Under the pieces are notes generated by a model. That model saw only the letters and a program-made list of their open reading frames with translations. It made no database searches and was not told the origin of the DNA. Below are positions 1 through 10,700 of a DNA stretch of 64,000 bases, piece after piece. The number at the start of each line of letters is the position of its first letter. Position 1 is the first letter of the stretch. Origin of the DNA: Aaosphaeria pasadenensis (lineage: Eukaryota; Ascomycota; Dothideomycetes; Pleosporales); the NCBI GenBank assembly GCA_022813625.1, contig JAKLMB010000058.1, positions 1-64,000 on the forward strand, given 5' to 3'. The position numbers were made by a program, and so were the translations under genes.

Positions 1-77
1 TCTTCTTCTTCTTCTTCTTCTTCTTCTTCTTCTTCTTCTTCTTCTTCTTCTTCTTCTTCTTCTTCTTCTTCTTCTTC
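1..77. repeat. TCT/TTC trinucleotide microsatellite
   Basis: An uninterrupted TCT array of about 25 units begins at the window edge and probably continues to the left. It lies just downstream of the stop codon of the leftward kinase gene, so it is in or beyond that gene's 3' region. It is expected to vary in length between strains. Confidence 0.98.
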
Positions 78-114
78 ACTCCCACTTGTCTCCGCAAAGA
101 GAATCAGTGTGGAA

Positions 115-1224
115 CTATATTGATCCTCCAAAAAAGTGTCTGCATTCTCTGAAAAACAACACTTCGAACCAACAGAAGGGCTGAAATCCCCCAGATATAT
201 CATACAGCATATTGTCGTCGGCCGAATCTTTGAAGAATGGACGTCTTCTGTCGACTACTGCCAGGTCTACCCATGCAGGAAGCCATGCCAACCACTCAAA
301 GTCTATTAAATGAATATCCCAGTCTCCTAAATCCTCCGAAGAAGGATTCGAAGTTGGTCGTATCAGGATCATGTTCTCAACCTTAAGATCCATGTGGGTG
401 AGTTTCGGCGCTCCAGCTTCTGGGCGACTGCTGAAAGTTTCGTGGAACACAGATCGAATTAGATCCATGTGGGGAGTATATTGGAACGTGGCCTTATAAC
501 ACCTGTTCCTGACGGCATTTATTTCGAAGGATTCCAGGAGTTGGTCGAGGAAGTCCTTGTAGGTTGAGAAAGGCCCTACTGCTCCCATGTGTCCTGAAAA
601 TATCTTTAAAGGCATTAATGGCTGATTGTGTATCCGGCCATAATAGGTCGGATGTGGAGGCGGAATTGATCGCAACAGTCTGAGTTGCTCACCTATCTTA
701 TGGCAAAGCTTTCTCCTTGTTTCCATACTCAAGCCTGCCCATATGTCATCATTCAAGGGCATTCCGTCAAGCCAGTCTGTAACGAGGAAATACTGTCTCG
801 GATGCTTGCGAGAGCCTTTTCGTCTACCCAAGCCCACATCATCCTCATGCCAAATGGCATACACCTTTGTGGATCTAACCTCGTGATTTTGGAGGAAAAT
901 AAGGTTCTCTGCTTCTTGGAGAAGGTCCTTCCTTGTGGAGAACTTGACAGCATATACCTTATTGTAACGCCAGACATGAGCAGCTCTTGCCCATCCTGAG
1001 GGTGAATCTTCATAGTCGGGACACTCTGTTCGTTCGAGCTCCAGAAGATCCTTGACTGTAGGCAAGGGCGGCAAATCGGGATCAGGCGCATAATATGGTA
1101 AGCTAAGTTTAGTCCATTGTTCCTCGGGGGTTCTAAGGGGGGCATCATAACCATCGACCTGTTTTCTAATCTTTTCAAAGTCTGTATGACCGAAGTGCTT
1201 CAGCGCGAAGGATTCCAACGACAT
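115..1224 (-). CDS. APH-like phosphotransferase (fungal aminoglycoside phosphotransferase/choline kinase fold family)
   Basis: A single-exon 369-residue protein with an ATG start and TAG stop. About three quarters along it has the phosphotransferase catalytic loop HMDLKVEN (H-x-D-x-x-x-x-N), followed by the metal-binding LIDFEW segment that takes the place of the kinase DFG. This order and the length match the large fungal APH family (PF01636-like), which is expanded in Pezizomycotina and whose substrates are mostly unknown. ATP-dependent phosphorylation of a small molecule is therefore inferred, not shown. There is no signal peptide or membrane segment, so it is probably cytosolic. The promoter side carries a three-copy tandem repeat at 1382-1527. 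The nearest gene, the MscL-like channel, is transcribed divergently and is unrelated in function. Confidence 0.85.
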   Translation of the reverse strand: MSLESFALKHFGHTDFEKIRKQVDGYDAPLRTPEEQWTKLSLPYYAPDPDLPPLPTVKDLLELERTECPDYEDSPSGWARAAHVWRYNKVYAVKFSTRKDLLQEAENLIFLQNHEVRSTKVYAIWHEDDVGLGRRKGSRKHPRQYFLVTDWLDGMPLNDDIWAGLSMETRRKLCHKIGEQLRLLRSIPPPHPTYYGRIHNQPLMPLKIFSGHMGAVGPFSTYKDFLDQLLESFEINAVRNRCYKATFQYTPHMDLIRSVFHETFSSRPEAGAPKLTHMDLKVENMILIRPTSNPSSEDLGDWDIHLIDFEWLAWLPAWVDLAVVDRRRPFFKDSADDNMLYDISGGFQPFCWFEVLFFRECRHFFGGSI

Positions 1225-2284
1225 TGTGATCTAGAGACGGGATTCTTAACCTCGGAAGATTGGTGAAGATATATCGGCGATTACGATCCAAGTATCGAAT
1301 AAACTTGCAACACTGCTGATTTGGATTTGTGCGATGAAATCGGTCCCCTTTATAACTTCAATTTCCATTGCAGATACCGACCGTGCGAACGTCCCCATGG
1401 ATACTCCCCACAACGTCTCTTTCGCAGCCCGTACAAAACGTCCTCATGATTGTTCCCTATAAAGCCACTTTCGCAGTCCGTGCAAAACGTCCTCATGGTT
1501 ATTCCCTAAGATGTCCGTTTTGCAGCCCCTGCTTCACTACAGAATGTGTTCATACATCAGAAGGTTTCTCGTCGCACCGCCTCTGTGATGTCGAGTGAGA
1601 CCAAACCACGGTGTTCATATTTGAAACAAATCATCATTGCCTACATGAACAAATTATAGAAAAGTTGATTTCAAGACATTCTGCAGGAGCTTTATTGGGA
1701 CATGTTGCTAATCTGGGATTCACAATGTTCTAGGAGGGGGACCGAAGGCAAGCGATGTCTCTGTGATACTGCTCGACAGTATCCCGTGGTATGGCGATGC
1801 TACAGTATATGATTTTTCTAGTTGCAAGAAAAGATGGATTATTTGATATTCGGTAGCAACAAAAGAAGACTTGAAGGCGGAACCTTTGGGATTGAATCCA
1901 TTACATAGAAAACGACTCACAAAGTGCCGAGGTACATCTGTAATTGCCGCGCGTTGTCGCGAAGGTAATGATCAGTAATTCCTTGTTCTTCAAAGTGTAC
2001 TCAAACAGACCAAAGAACCAGTTTCGTGGTAGGTAGTTACGAGGAGTTACTTGATGACTACAACAGTGTTTAGACATTTCCGCCAGCCCACCTAGTGGAG
2101 ATTTGGCGCCCTCCGGCCAGGTTAGTAGTTAGGTACCCAGTACCCCGGCATCTGCTCACATAAGATAAGATAGCCCGTGCCGTATTCCGTGCACCGCGAC
2201 CGCAATCACTTCGTAGACGTACATCTCCTGCTCGCGTGCTCGCGGGACGAGAGGAAGCTCCTGCAACTCATTAAAGCACTGGAG
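1225..2284. other. Divergent intergenic region between kinase and MscL genes
   Basis: This holds the promoter of the leftward kinase gene and, at its right end, that of the rightward MscL gene. The only structured element I see is the tandem repeat at 1382-1527. A frame open from a GTG at 2177 runs into the MscL gene, but GTG is not a normal eukaryotic start, so 2177-2284 is treated as 5' leader. Confidence 0.6.
1382..1527. repeat. Three-copy imperfect tandem repeat, 48-49 bp unit
   Basis: Units are 1382-1429, 1430-1478 and 1479-1527. Each starts CGTRCRAAACGTCC-like, continues with a CATGRTT..TCCC core and ends TTYGCAGYC. Units 2 and 3 are the most alike, unit 1 more diverged. The 49-bp unit is not a multiple of three, so the array does not encode a repeated peptide. 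It lies 160-300 bp upstream of the kinase start codon. Confidence 0.85.
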
Positions 2285-2919
2285 ATGCCCCGGCTCGACG
2301 ATGATACCGATTTATATCTGCGCGAGAGGGAATCGGGAGTGCGGCACCACACATGGCGCATGTGGGATAGCTTTGCTAACTTCGCGCTTCGCGACAACGT
2401 GCTTGAAGTCGCGGTTGGTTTGATGTGAGTGAATGCTGGTGACTTGTAGTCAGTATGGATCGTGACGACCGTGAACGGCCTGCTAACCTTTTGCTTCTTA
2501 TCTACAGTCTTGCTGCTTCGTTCACAGCATGCGCGAACTCGCTCGTGACCGACATCATCCTCCCCGTCATCTCACTGCTCCCCTTCCTGTCTCGTAACCT
2601 CGACGAGAAGTTCACTGTCTTCAAGGCCGGTCCTCACTACAACGTGTCCATATCCGCCGGCTACAATACCAAGACGCAAGCATTGGCGGACGGCGCCGTC
2701 GTGTTCGCCTGGGGGACATTCATAGATACGGTTGTGCGGTTCGTGATCCTTGCGAGCAGCATGTGGATCATCGCTACAGTGTACAGCCGGACGACGGACG
2801 ACAATATCGTGAAGAGGCAGGTCAGGTGCAAGTACTGCCGCAAGTTTATCAGCGAGAAGGCGGTGAGATGTGTCAATTGCACGAGCTGGGTAGACGGGAG
2901 GGAAGATCACGGACACTGA
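2285..2919 (+). CDS. Large-conductance mechanosensitive channel (MscL) family protein
   Basis: Two exons, 2285-2424 and 2508-2919, give 183 residues. The 83-nt intron has a GTGAGT donor, a TGCTAAC branch site and a CTACAG acceptor, and splicing restores the conserved stretch VGLILAASFTACANSLVTD. The N-terminal segment RDNVLEVAVGLI plus TM1, and TM2 around TFIDTVVRFVILASSMWIIA, are diagnostic of MscL (PF01741), a homopentameric membrane-tension valve that releases osmolytes on hypo-osmotic shock. The C-terminus adds CKYC(x12)CVNC, a zinc-ribbon-like motif. I chose the ATG at 2285 because the open frame upstream begins with GTG. MscL is mainly bacterial but known in ascomycetes, so this is a fungal family member, perhaps of ancient bacterial origin. 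Its membrane location (plasma membrane or organelle) cannot be told from the sequence. Confidence 0.9.
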
Positions 2920-5900
2920 GTGGGTGGCATATTTCTTTTTGAAGAAGACGATTTGCATCTTAGCGAGCATTGCAGTATACCCTACCCTGATTGAAGCGAA
3001 GCATGTGCATACTGGGTGGCGATATGGCGATTGAGTTGGAGGAGAGTGCCCCCATTGGTTCGAACTGCGTCGGGATTGGACAATCGTGTTCTTGCGATTT
3101 ACACGAAGTATGATAATGCAGAGCAGACAAGGTGATAGAGATATCTGGCAGCGATGGAGATATTTGAGCACCACGTTGAATCTCATTTATGAAGATGCAG
3201 TCAGCGTCAACAGTGGCTTGCACAGTGTTACAAAGAATGAACCCTTTCGACGATTGATGATCATCTCAGGGCTTGGTTGCAGCTGACATGCATTCTACTC
3301 GAAGATGACTTACTACGTGGAGAGTACAATCATGCAGGTATTTGCCACTCATGCGAAGTCGGCCACCTGGCAATGATAGACGTGCAGGCAAACAATAATA
3401 CATCGTGAAGTCACGGTGGTGACACTCATGCCCACATTGGTACTCGTAGCATCAGATCCTATCCACAATTCCCCCGCATCACCTTCCCGCAAAGTAATGC
3501 AGACCCTGATTACCCTTTCGCCGCGTTCTACGGCTAACTACCACGTTGTGGATCAGATGTTTCAGTCTAAAGCGTCCGGTTCGACTCCATTGTTCCATTC
3601 ATTCTCAGTCCACGCATTGGTCCGTCCTGTAGATCTCTCCGTCCTCATACCCACAGAAAAACGCCGTAGAGAAACACATTCATAGAATTACAATTCTTGT
3701 CCGATATGAATATTTCTCTCTGCCTATCACAAACATCCAGCACTCCCAAATTTTACTAATGATCTACCCGTACCACATGCATGCATCTTCTATTACAACC
3801 TTACACCACGGCGGTGGTGCATACCATCCACACATCTCCTCTCTTCCTCTCAAGTTCCACAAGATAAGATGCGCCGCAGACTTTACCTCGTAGGTAGAAA
3901 AGATATTCGACGCAGTTACCTACCGCACTTCGGAGCGGATCCCGATTCGCCAATCGCTCTCAGCGTCGTTCGCGCGTGAACCACGATCCAGCGCCCTACA
4001 CCCTTACAGCCCGCAGCCGGCCGCCCATTATCACGTCGCAGCTACGAGTAAGTACTTGGCTCCGCGATGTCGAATAAGCATGCACATGACTGCATGGAGC
4101 GCGGCTTGTTGGTAGCGCATCTTTGCACATTGACTTTTGACTGGGTAGGTTCACAATGTCGTAGCGTCTGTTCAAAGATAGTCTCTATATCGAAATCGAC
4201 AACGTAAGTCATTGTCATGAACCACAACATTACAACCATACTTCACAAACAGACGTCATGAACACGAACTTTGTCTTCATTGTCCCCCCACGATTTTGCA
4301 CGATGCGAAACTACACATTACATATATATGAAGTATGTTCCGTATACGGGTTAACCATGTACATTATTACAAGGATCCCTCATGCGCAAGCATGTATCTA
4401 CAAGGATGCGAAAAGTGGGTCCCTACATTTCCCTTCCATACATACACTACCTTACAATGTACATTATTCAACATTGTATACAGACAGATACCCTCCCCTC
4501 ATATCGCCTCATCCAACATCACACGCACCGCATAAACACAGATACTTATCTCACCAATTCCTTGCACATACATATCTTACCTTGCATCCCCATCTCCATC
4601 CCCACTCCCCCTTCCGCGCTGCGAACACACTGTTCTTTGCCCTCCGTATGTACCGTTATGCACGCGCGCCCATGCGACAAGACGACACGATAAGGCTGTC
4701 AGTATGTAATGTCCCCATCTGTACCTACGGAGTACTGTACATACTCTCATACGCCCGGCCGGTTGACATCACCCAGTAGCGTGTCTGTGATAACAATACC
4801 ATGCTACATCCCTCCCCTCGACGACGATCAGTAACTCAAGCCAAGACGAGTGATCGTGAGAAGCCAAGATTTTCCCCCAGGCTGGCTGGCTGGCGCTGTT
4901 ATACTGTGTATGTAGCTACGGAGCAGGGAAGGTAAGACGGCGCGGGCGGCGTGTGTATGTACGGGGTGTGAGTGTACATGTACATATATTTGCTTGTGAA
5001 GACTAGTTACACAGCATGTTTGTCTATTGATCTACGGTGGTTTGTCGTGTTTATGGTGGGAGTATCAGGGTCTTGCATTTACCTTTTCAGCGGGCGGATG
5101 CGATTATGTAGTGCGATACGAGCCGTAGATACAGTATACATTGGTAGAAGTAGGTTGATCGTACCGTCCGCGGGGCGTGTTCGCAGCACTGCGCTGTGCG
5201 GTACCATGGGCGATCTTGGGCTGGTTTTGTACGGAGGGGCATATGCATACTCGTAATTTTGTATGGGTGTAAGTATCTACGCGACCTAGCCATGTGTGTG
5301 TGTGTATGTGTGTCGTGGGGAAGAAAAGAGGCGAGGGTGATTGGCCTGTTGGTTTCACGGATTGGTGAATGGGCGACGGAGCGGGAACTTGGGTTTGGAC
5401 TTCGTGGTGTGTTTGATAGGTTCAAGATTGATGGTCGATGGGAGCGGAAATGATATGTTGTCGTATTTGACGGGCGGGCATTAACAACAAGCAAGCAACG
5501 GTCGGAGAAGTGGATATCTACTACTGTTGTTCGTTGAACTTGTGGGACTTTCGAAGAGTGATGGTATCATCTTGAGAGCATGGAAGAACGTTGTGTGTTT
5601 GATTGGAACAGAGCCGCGATGGCATCGCGCATGCGAACGACATGCAGTCGCGGGCGTCATTTGGGCGATGCCCGCACTATCACGAGTCTCCTGACATCTT
5701 TGATGTTCTATTATATCATCGTCCATAGATATTCACATTGAAGCAATACAATCTATCCGACGATCATCCATCTCTGGCAGCAGACACTCCCGTTTGACGC
5801 AGACAAGACAGCAACGAAGGCATAAAGACGTCAGTCATGCATGAACGTGAATGTCAAAGCAACAATCACGAGAAGATGATGGCATCGTGCGTGCGAGCGT

Positions 5901-7029
5901 GCATGCAAGAATCTCGAGTTACAGATCCAAGAGATCCGTATTTTCCGTGCATGGCGAATGGAAAGGGAGCATGCATCGTGTGATTGAACAAAGGAGCAAG
6001 TAATAGACAAAAGGGCATTTAACTCATTGTCGGCAAGCGCGGCGAAAGGGAATAAAAGAATGGGGCTACACTACGGATTGCCGAAAGCTACCAGCCGGTC
6101 TAACTGGAAGTGTGTGTAGAGGGGGGAGGGATCTAATCTCCAAGTGTCTGAGAGGAGAGGGAGAATAATGGGAGGAAGAGAGACGAGAGAGACAAGATGG
6201 ACGGGGATTTTGATTGATTGATTGTTTGCAACTTGCCGACTTAGCGCCGATAACAACCTCGTCCGCTTAATTGTGTGCTGTGCGGAAAGGTGTAACTTGT
6301 AAGTAAAAGGACCGCGAGGAATGCGGGGTGAGGTCACGATGCAGGACGCTACAGTGCACAGTTACCCGACATGGTAGAGCCCGGCTCTGTCACTGCATGA
6401 ATAAGTGTGGGGGGATAACCCATTTTGATCTTGTAAGAGGTAAGTAAGAAATGCATGAGAATGAGGTTGTCGGATTTTGAAGGGTTGTATCGGACAGGCT
6501 GAGAGCATGACGATGATCTTCGTCGAAACGTCAAACGATATGCACCGGCAATTAAGGACCGATTGGAGGCAAACAAATGATTCGTATACGGTATGCTATT
6601 TCTCATTCCCCTCTACATGCATGCATGCAGCGAGTGACTATCTGTTCAGTGCACTGCGTAACTATCGTATGGTTTGTAAATGCTCACGCCTGAAACACCG
6701 CCCAATGCAACCCAACGTTCGTTCGTGGCATGCAAACAAAGAATGCTTCGCCCTCGACGACAATCTCGGTCTCTCTCTTCTTGTCTCTTTCTCTGCGCAC
6801 CCCTCGTCGAAATATATATGCAAGAAACCCAAAAACAAACAAAAGATAAAAATGCAAACTCCGATAAAATGCAGTGAGTGGGGATAAAAGCAGTTGTACT
6901 CCTTGAACACCTCCCAATGCAGATAGGACCATGACTCCTTCAATGCATGTGATGAACCTCCAACCTTTCTAATGTATGATGATGATGTGTGCGTGTGCGT
7001 GTACGTGATCTGATGATGCTCATGCGTGT
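2920..7029. other. Gene-free spacer downstream of MscL
   Basis: No reading frame here looks like a real protein; the longest (4258-4779) is one of three overlapping frames in a low-complexity region. The spacer contains two copies of the TACGGAG core (4726 and 4917), a GT-rich stretch near 5291-5310 and several ATGCATGC-type runs near 6620. The 3' part (about 6600-7030) is the downstream region of the leftward hypothetical gene. Confidence 0.6.
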
Positions 7030-7707
7030 TCACAACCTCGACCTCTCGACAATCTCAACCCTCGACCGCGACCTCCGGCGCTGCTCCATGCCGTCCTTGG
7101 TCTTCTTCACTCTGCTCTTGCTCCGTCGGGACACCGGCATGTCGTCTTCCTCCGACTCGTCCACGGTGAACAGGTCGGGGCTAGGTTCCCTCCATGAATG
7201 GCGATGACCAGAGAGAGTGCGTGAGTAGCGTCGACGGCTACGTCCCTTGCGGGCGACGAGCTCCTGGGCGCGGCCTCGTGTGGGCTCCGCAAGAAGGGAT
7301 CTTGGTGAGGGAGGTCCGGTAAGCTGGGAGACCGTCTGGGGGGTGTCGAGCAGACGGTGGTCGTCGAGGTGCATGAACGACTCTTCCTCGTCCTCCTCTT
7401 CAATGGCTTCGTGGTAGCGGTCGTGCAACTGGGGTTGGCTCTGCCTGACGTAGCGGGCCCACTTGTCCGCGACGCTGGACCTGAACTTGGAGGACTTGGA
7501 AGTGCGAGGTCCGTCCGGGACGATGATGCCCGCGTTGAGGGCGAGGGCATCAAAGGGGTCGTCTTCCTCCTGGACGGGGGTCAGGAAGTGGGCGAATGGG
7601 TTCTCGTCGATGTCTGGGAGGTCGGCGGCTTGGGACCTCTCGAACTCGACAGCGTCGATGCAGGGAGGGTACGAGTAGGACCTGGAGCTCCGGACGAAGG
7701 AAGGCAT
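7030..7707 (-). CDS. Hypothetical protein, acidic centre and Arg/Ser-rich basic tail
   Basis: A single-exon 225-residue protein with an ATG start and TGA stop. I recognise no enzymatic domain. The first half contains ordered-looking segments (AVEFERSQAADLPDIDENPF, SSVADKWARYVRQ), followed by an acidic run EAIEEEDEEES near residues 100-110 and a C-terminal third full of RR/RS/KR pairs (GRSRRRYSR, RRRSRSR) that could serve as a nuclear localisation signal. It lacks a signal peptide and membrane segments. The strand choice rests on the intact ATG frame, the biased composition and a long pyrimidine-rich stretch on the coding strand upstream (7708-9270), as is common in fungal promoters and leaders. 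Opposite-strand frames over the same bases look like shadows. It may be a lineage-restricted protein. Confidence 0.65.
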   Translation of the reverse strand: MPSFVRSSRSYSYPPCIDAVEFERSQAADLPDIDENPFAHFLTPVQEEDDPFDALALNAGIIVPDGPRTSKSSKFRSSVADKWARYVRQSQPQLHDRYHEAIEEEDEEESFMHLDDHRLLDTPQTVSQLTGPPSPRSLLAEPTRGRAQELVARKGRSRRRYSRTLSGHRHSWREPSPDLFTVDESEEDDMPVSRRSKSRVKKTKDGMEQRRRSRSRVEIVERSRL

Positions 7708-10700
7708 GGCGGCTATAAAGTCCTTGATGGATCGGAATCGTGATGAACGGCGGACTGGAAGTGTCGGTTTGGCACTGGGCTCTACCTTAACGAAGGTGAT
7801 GCTTCCTTGGAGAGTCTTCTTCTGCGTGTCCGGCTCTTGGCCGGCTGATGCAAGGATTGTTGATTTCGAAACACTGGAGGGAAAGACGAATGTAGCGGTA
7901 GTGATGGGGAGTCTTTGTAGTTCTGCCAGTGGTGGGAGATGAGGTAGTGGGACGAAAGGTGCACGCGGGGGAGTATTTTATATACGTGACTACTGCATAC
8001 GGCCTCTTGAACAGAGCCGCGTGTAGGTAGGGATGGTCGGAGAGGCGCAGCGGAACGAAAAGGGCACACGCAGACTGTATGAATCATACAATGAGACAGA
8101 GGGTAGTGGTGCCTTGAGAGGTGTTCTTTTGCCTAGGAGGGAAAGGTGGGCAAGGCAGACGAGAGAGGATGTTGTGGAGATATATGTACGATGATGAGGG
8201 AGAAGGAGAAGATGAACCTTTTTCGACCTGCACTCCACCTCAAGTTCGCCGAGTATCAACGACAGATATGGAAGGATTCGTGCAGGACTTTATAGAGCAT
8301 TACTGGAGATGGACGGGAAGAGCATTTGGGTTGCATGGTTGCATGGCCTGCAAGTCTACAAGAGGCGAAGAGGTGCATGGGGGAGGCCGTAGGGGTCGTA
8401 GAAGGGACAGGGGTGGGGAGGGTTTAGGATGGGGAGCCCTGCATGTGCAGCATACCTACAGACAACCATCAACCTACATTAGCGTCAGAAGGGCGGAAAA
8501 GCTTAAGTGGTGGGGTGGGTGTATGTGTGACAAGAGAGAAAAAAAAAGAGAGAGGGGTGAGATTCTCAGATTATTGATTGATTGATTGCGAGTCTTGCGA
8601 GGCGGAGAGGGAACGGAATGACAGGATAATTGAGGCTTGGGGGTCAGACACATGATGGGTATTGGTAGTCTAGCGGGCAAACTGGAACTACTTTGCGTGT
8701 GCACAGAGTAGATGTGTGTAACTACTGAGTATGTGTGTGTGTGTGAATGTGAATGGGTGTGATACTGTGTATGTGGTGGTGGGTGTGGGTGACTTGCAAG
8801 TGTGTGGTGTGCGCAAGGCCGAAAGAAGGGTCATCTGCAAGCCCAAATGGTCAGGCCCCTGCATTCCGATCCGGGCGAAAAAGTTGGCCACAGAGAGAGA
8901 AGAGAAGAGACTCAAGAGAGAGGAAGAGTAAGAAGAGCAGATGCATCCTCGGGACTTGGCTAATAGGACCGAAGGGAAATTGTTGCACTACCACCCGTTC
9001 ATGCAGGACAGAAAAAAGAGATCCATCTATGGGATGATTAGTTTGCTTGAGATATCTTGACCGCGAGATTGACGTCGTTGTATGAGATGGATATTGGACG
9101 AGAGATGAGGTGAGTAGGATGGGATGGGACCAGATGGACTAGAGAGTAGAGGGAGTAGATGAGATGGTGAAGGGTCAAATCGGGTTTAGTCATCATGATC
9201 ATGTCAACCAATGAAACATTGGACCAATCACATGTCAAGAGTGTGACAGATGTACCCCACCAGATGCACACCACAACCTAACCACCTCCTAACCACCTCC
9301 TAACCACCTACAAACCACCATCTCAACTCTCTCTCTCTCTCTCTTCCTACTCTTCCACTTCCTCTTACATCGCATCTTCATTCATCCCACCTAATCCGCC
9401 CACAATTCCACCGAATGCCCGCCGATGTCGTACTCTATTCATCCTAGCCTCTTTCCTTTCTCACCTCCTACAACCAATCACTGCTCCTGCTACTCTACTT
9501 TTCTTCCGATATACACTTCAAACGACAATCATCCACCTCTTCTATACACTCACATTTCTCCACTACGAGATCGAACAACCCACACTAATCATATCATTTC
9601 CAATTCCTCTTCGTGCTACTACAAAGTCGGTACATGACCTCTATCCCGCCGACGCCTCATTTCCTGAATAGCAGCCTTGGCTTTGCCTACCGCTACGGAC
9701 CAAACAAGAATTCAATTCCTCAAGTCCTCACCCGACCCCGACTCCACTACTCGATACCCCTCCAACCCCTCCAAAGCACCCCTCCATCACCTACGACATC
9801 TTCCTAAATTAATTCCATAGTTTCCAGTATCTCTACTCTCCACACGGCGTCCACGAAGCTGACTACCTGCTTCAGCCCAGCCACTTCCACTGCGTGAACA
9901 TTCGTTCGGTGCCCTCGTCCCGAGCCATCCTATCACGCTCTGCCCATCTCGAGGCTCCCTTTCCACTTTCGTCTGGTGGTGTCATGCCTTGTCTCAGTTG
10001 ACACAGCCATCCGATACACCATCTTCATATATTCCTAACAACTAACCCTCTACATTTCGATCATATGAATTCTATCCAGAGAGCATTTGCCATCCTAGCC
10101 TGCCATATGATCTTTGCATCACGCTCTTCGCCTATCTCCCAACTATCCGGGAACCTGCGTATTCAGCCAGGTTTCCCTGAATATTGAATCGATCCTCACC
10201 ATTGCTTCCTACTATGGACGCTGTTGCATCCCGGTTTCTACCACTTCGCTCAGACGGGGTGCCCACTTGGGGCGTTGGAGGCTCCAGCAGTCGGCCTTCT
10301 TTGCCGCTGCCACTCCAAGCAAGTATTCATTACAGGTGGGACTTGACACCATCCTACAATAAGACAGAGTGTAATGGATTACGCTTCCATTCGTGACCAA
10401 GCCCATAGGCTTACACGTGCGACGCGTTTTATTCTCGTTTACCGCGCGTCCCACCATACCGACATCAAGTTCCTGAGTAAGAACCTTATCGTTGTGTCAC
10501 TTGCGCGTGCTACACACTCTTCTTTGTCGGTCTGCTCCGGTGGCATATTCTGGTGCAACCAGTAAACGTCTGCTTTACTGTGTATTCAAAGAGATATCAC
10601 GAATCATATGTGTCTCCAAAGCGAACGGCTGCAAATAGTTCCATATCATGTTCGCGGGGTAAGCGACGACAATTATGCGTGGCTTGGGCTGTAGTCCTTC

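Noticed and set aside
2177..2284. MscL frame opened from a GTG at 2177
   Set aside because: GTG starts are not expected in a nuclear fungal gene; the ATG at 2285 begins at the conserved family N-terminus.
3530..3610. GGTTCGACTCC box-B-like sequence
   Set aside because: The flanking stem does not pair and no box A is correctly spaced.
4258..4779. 173-codon frame starting with ATG
   Set aside because: Two other frames are open over the same bases, and the translation looks like low-complexity intergenic DNA.
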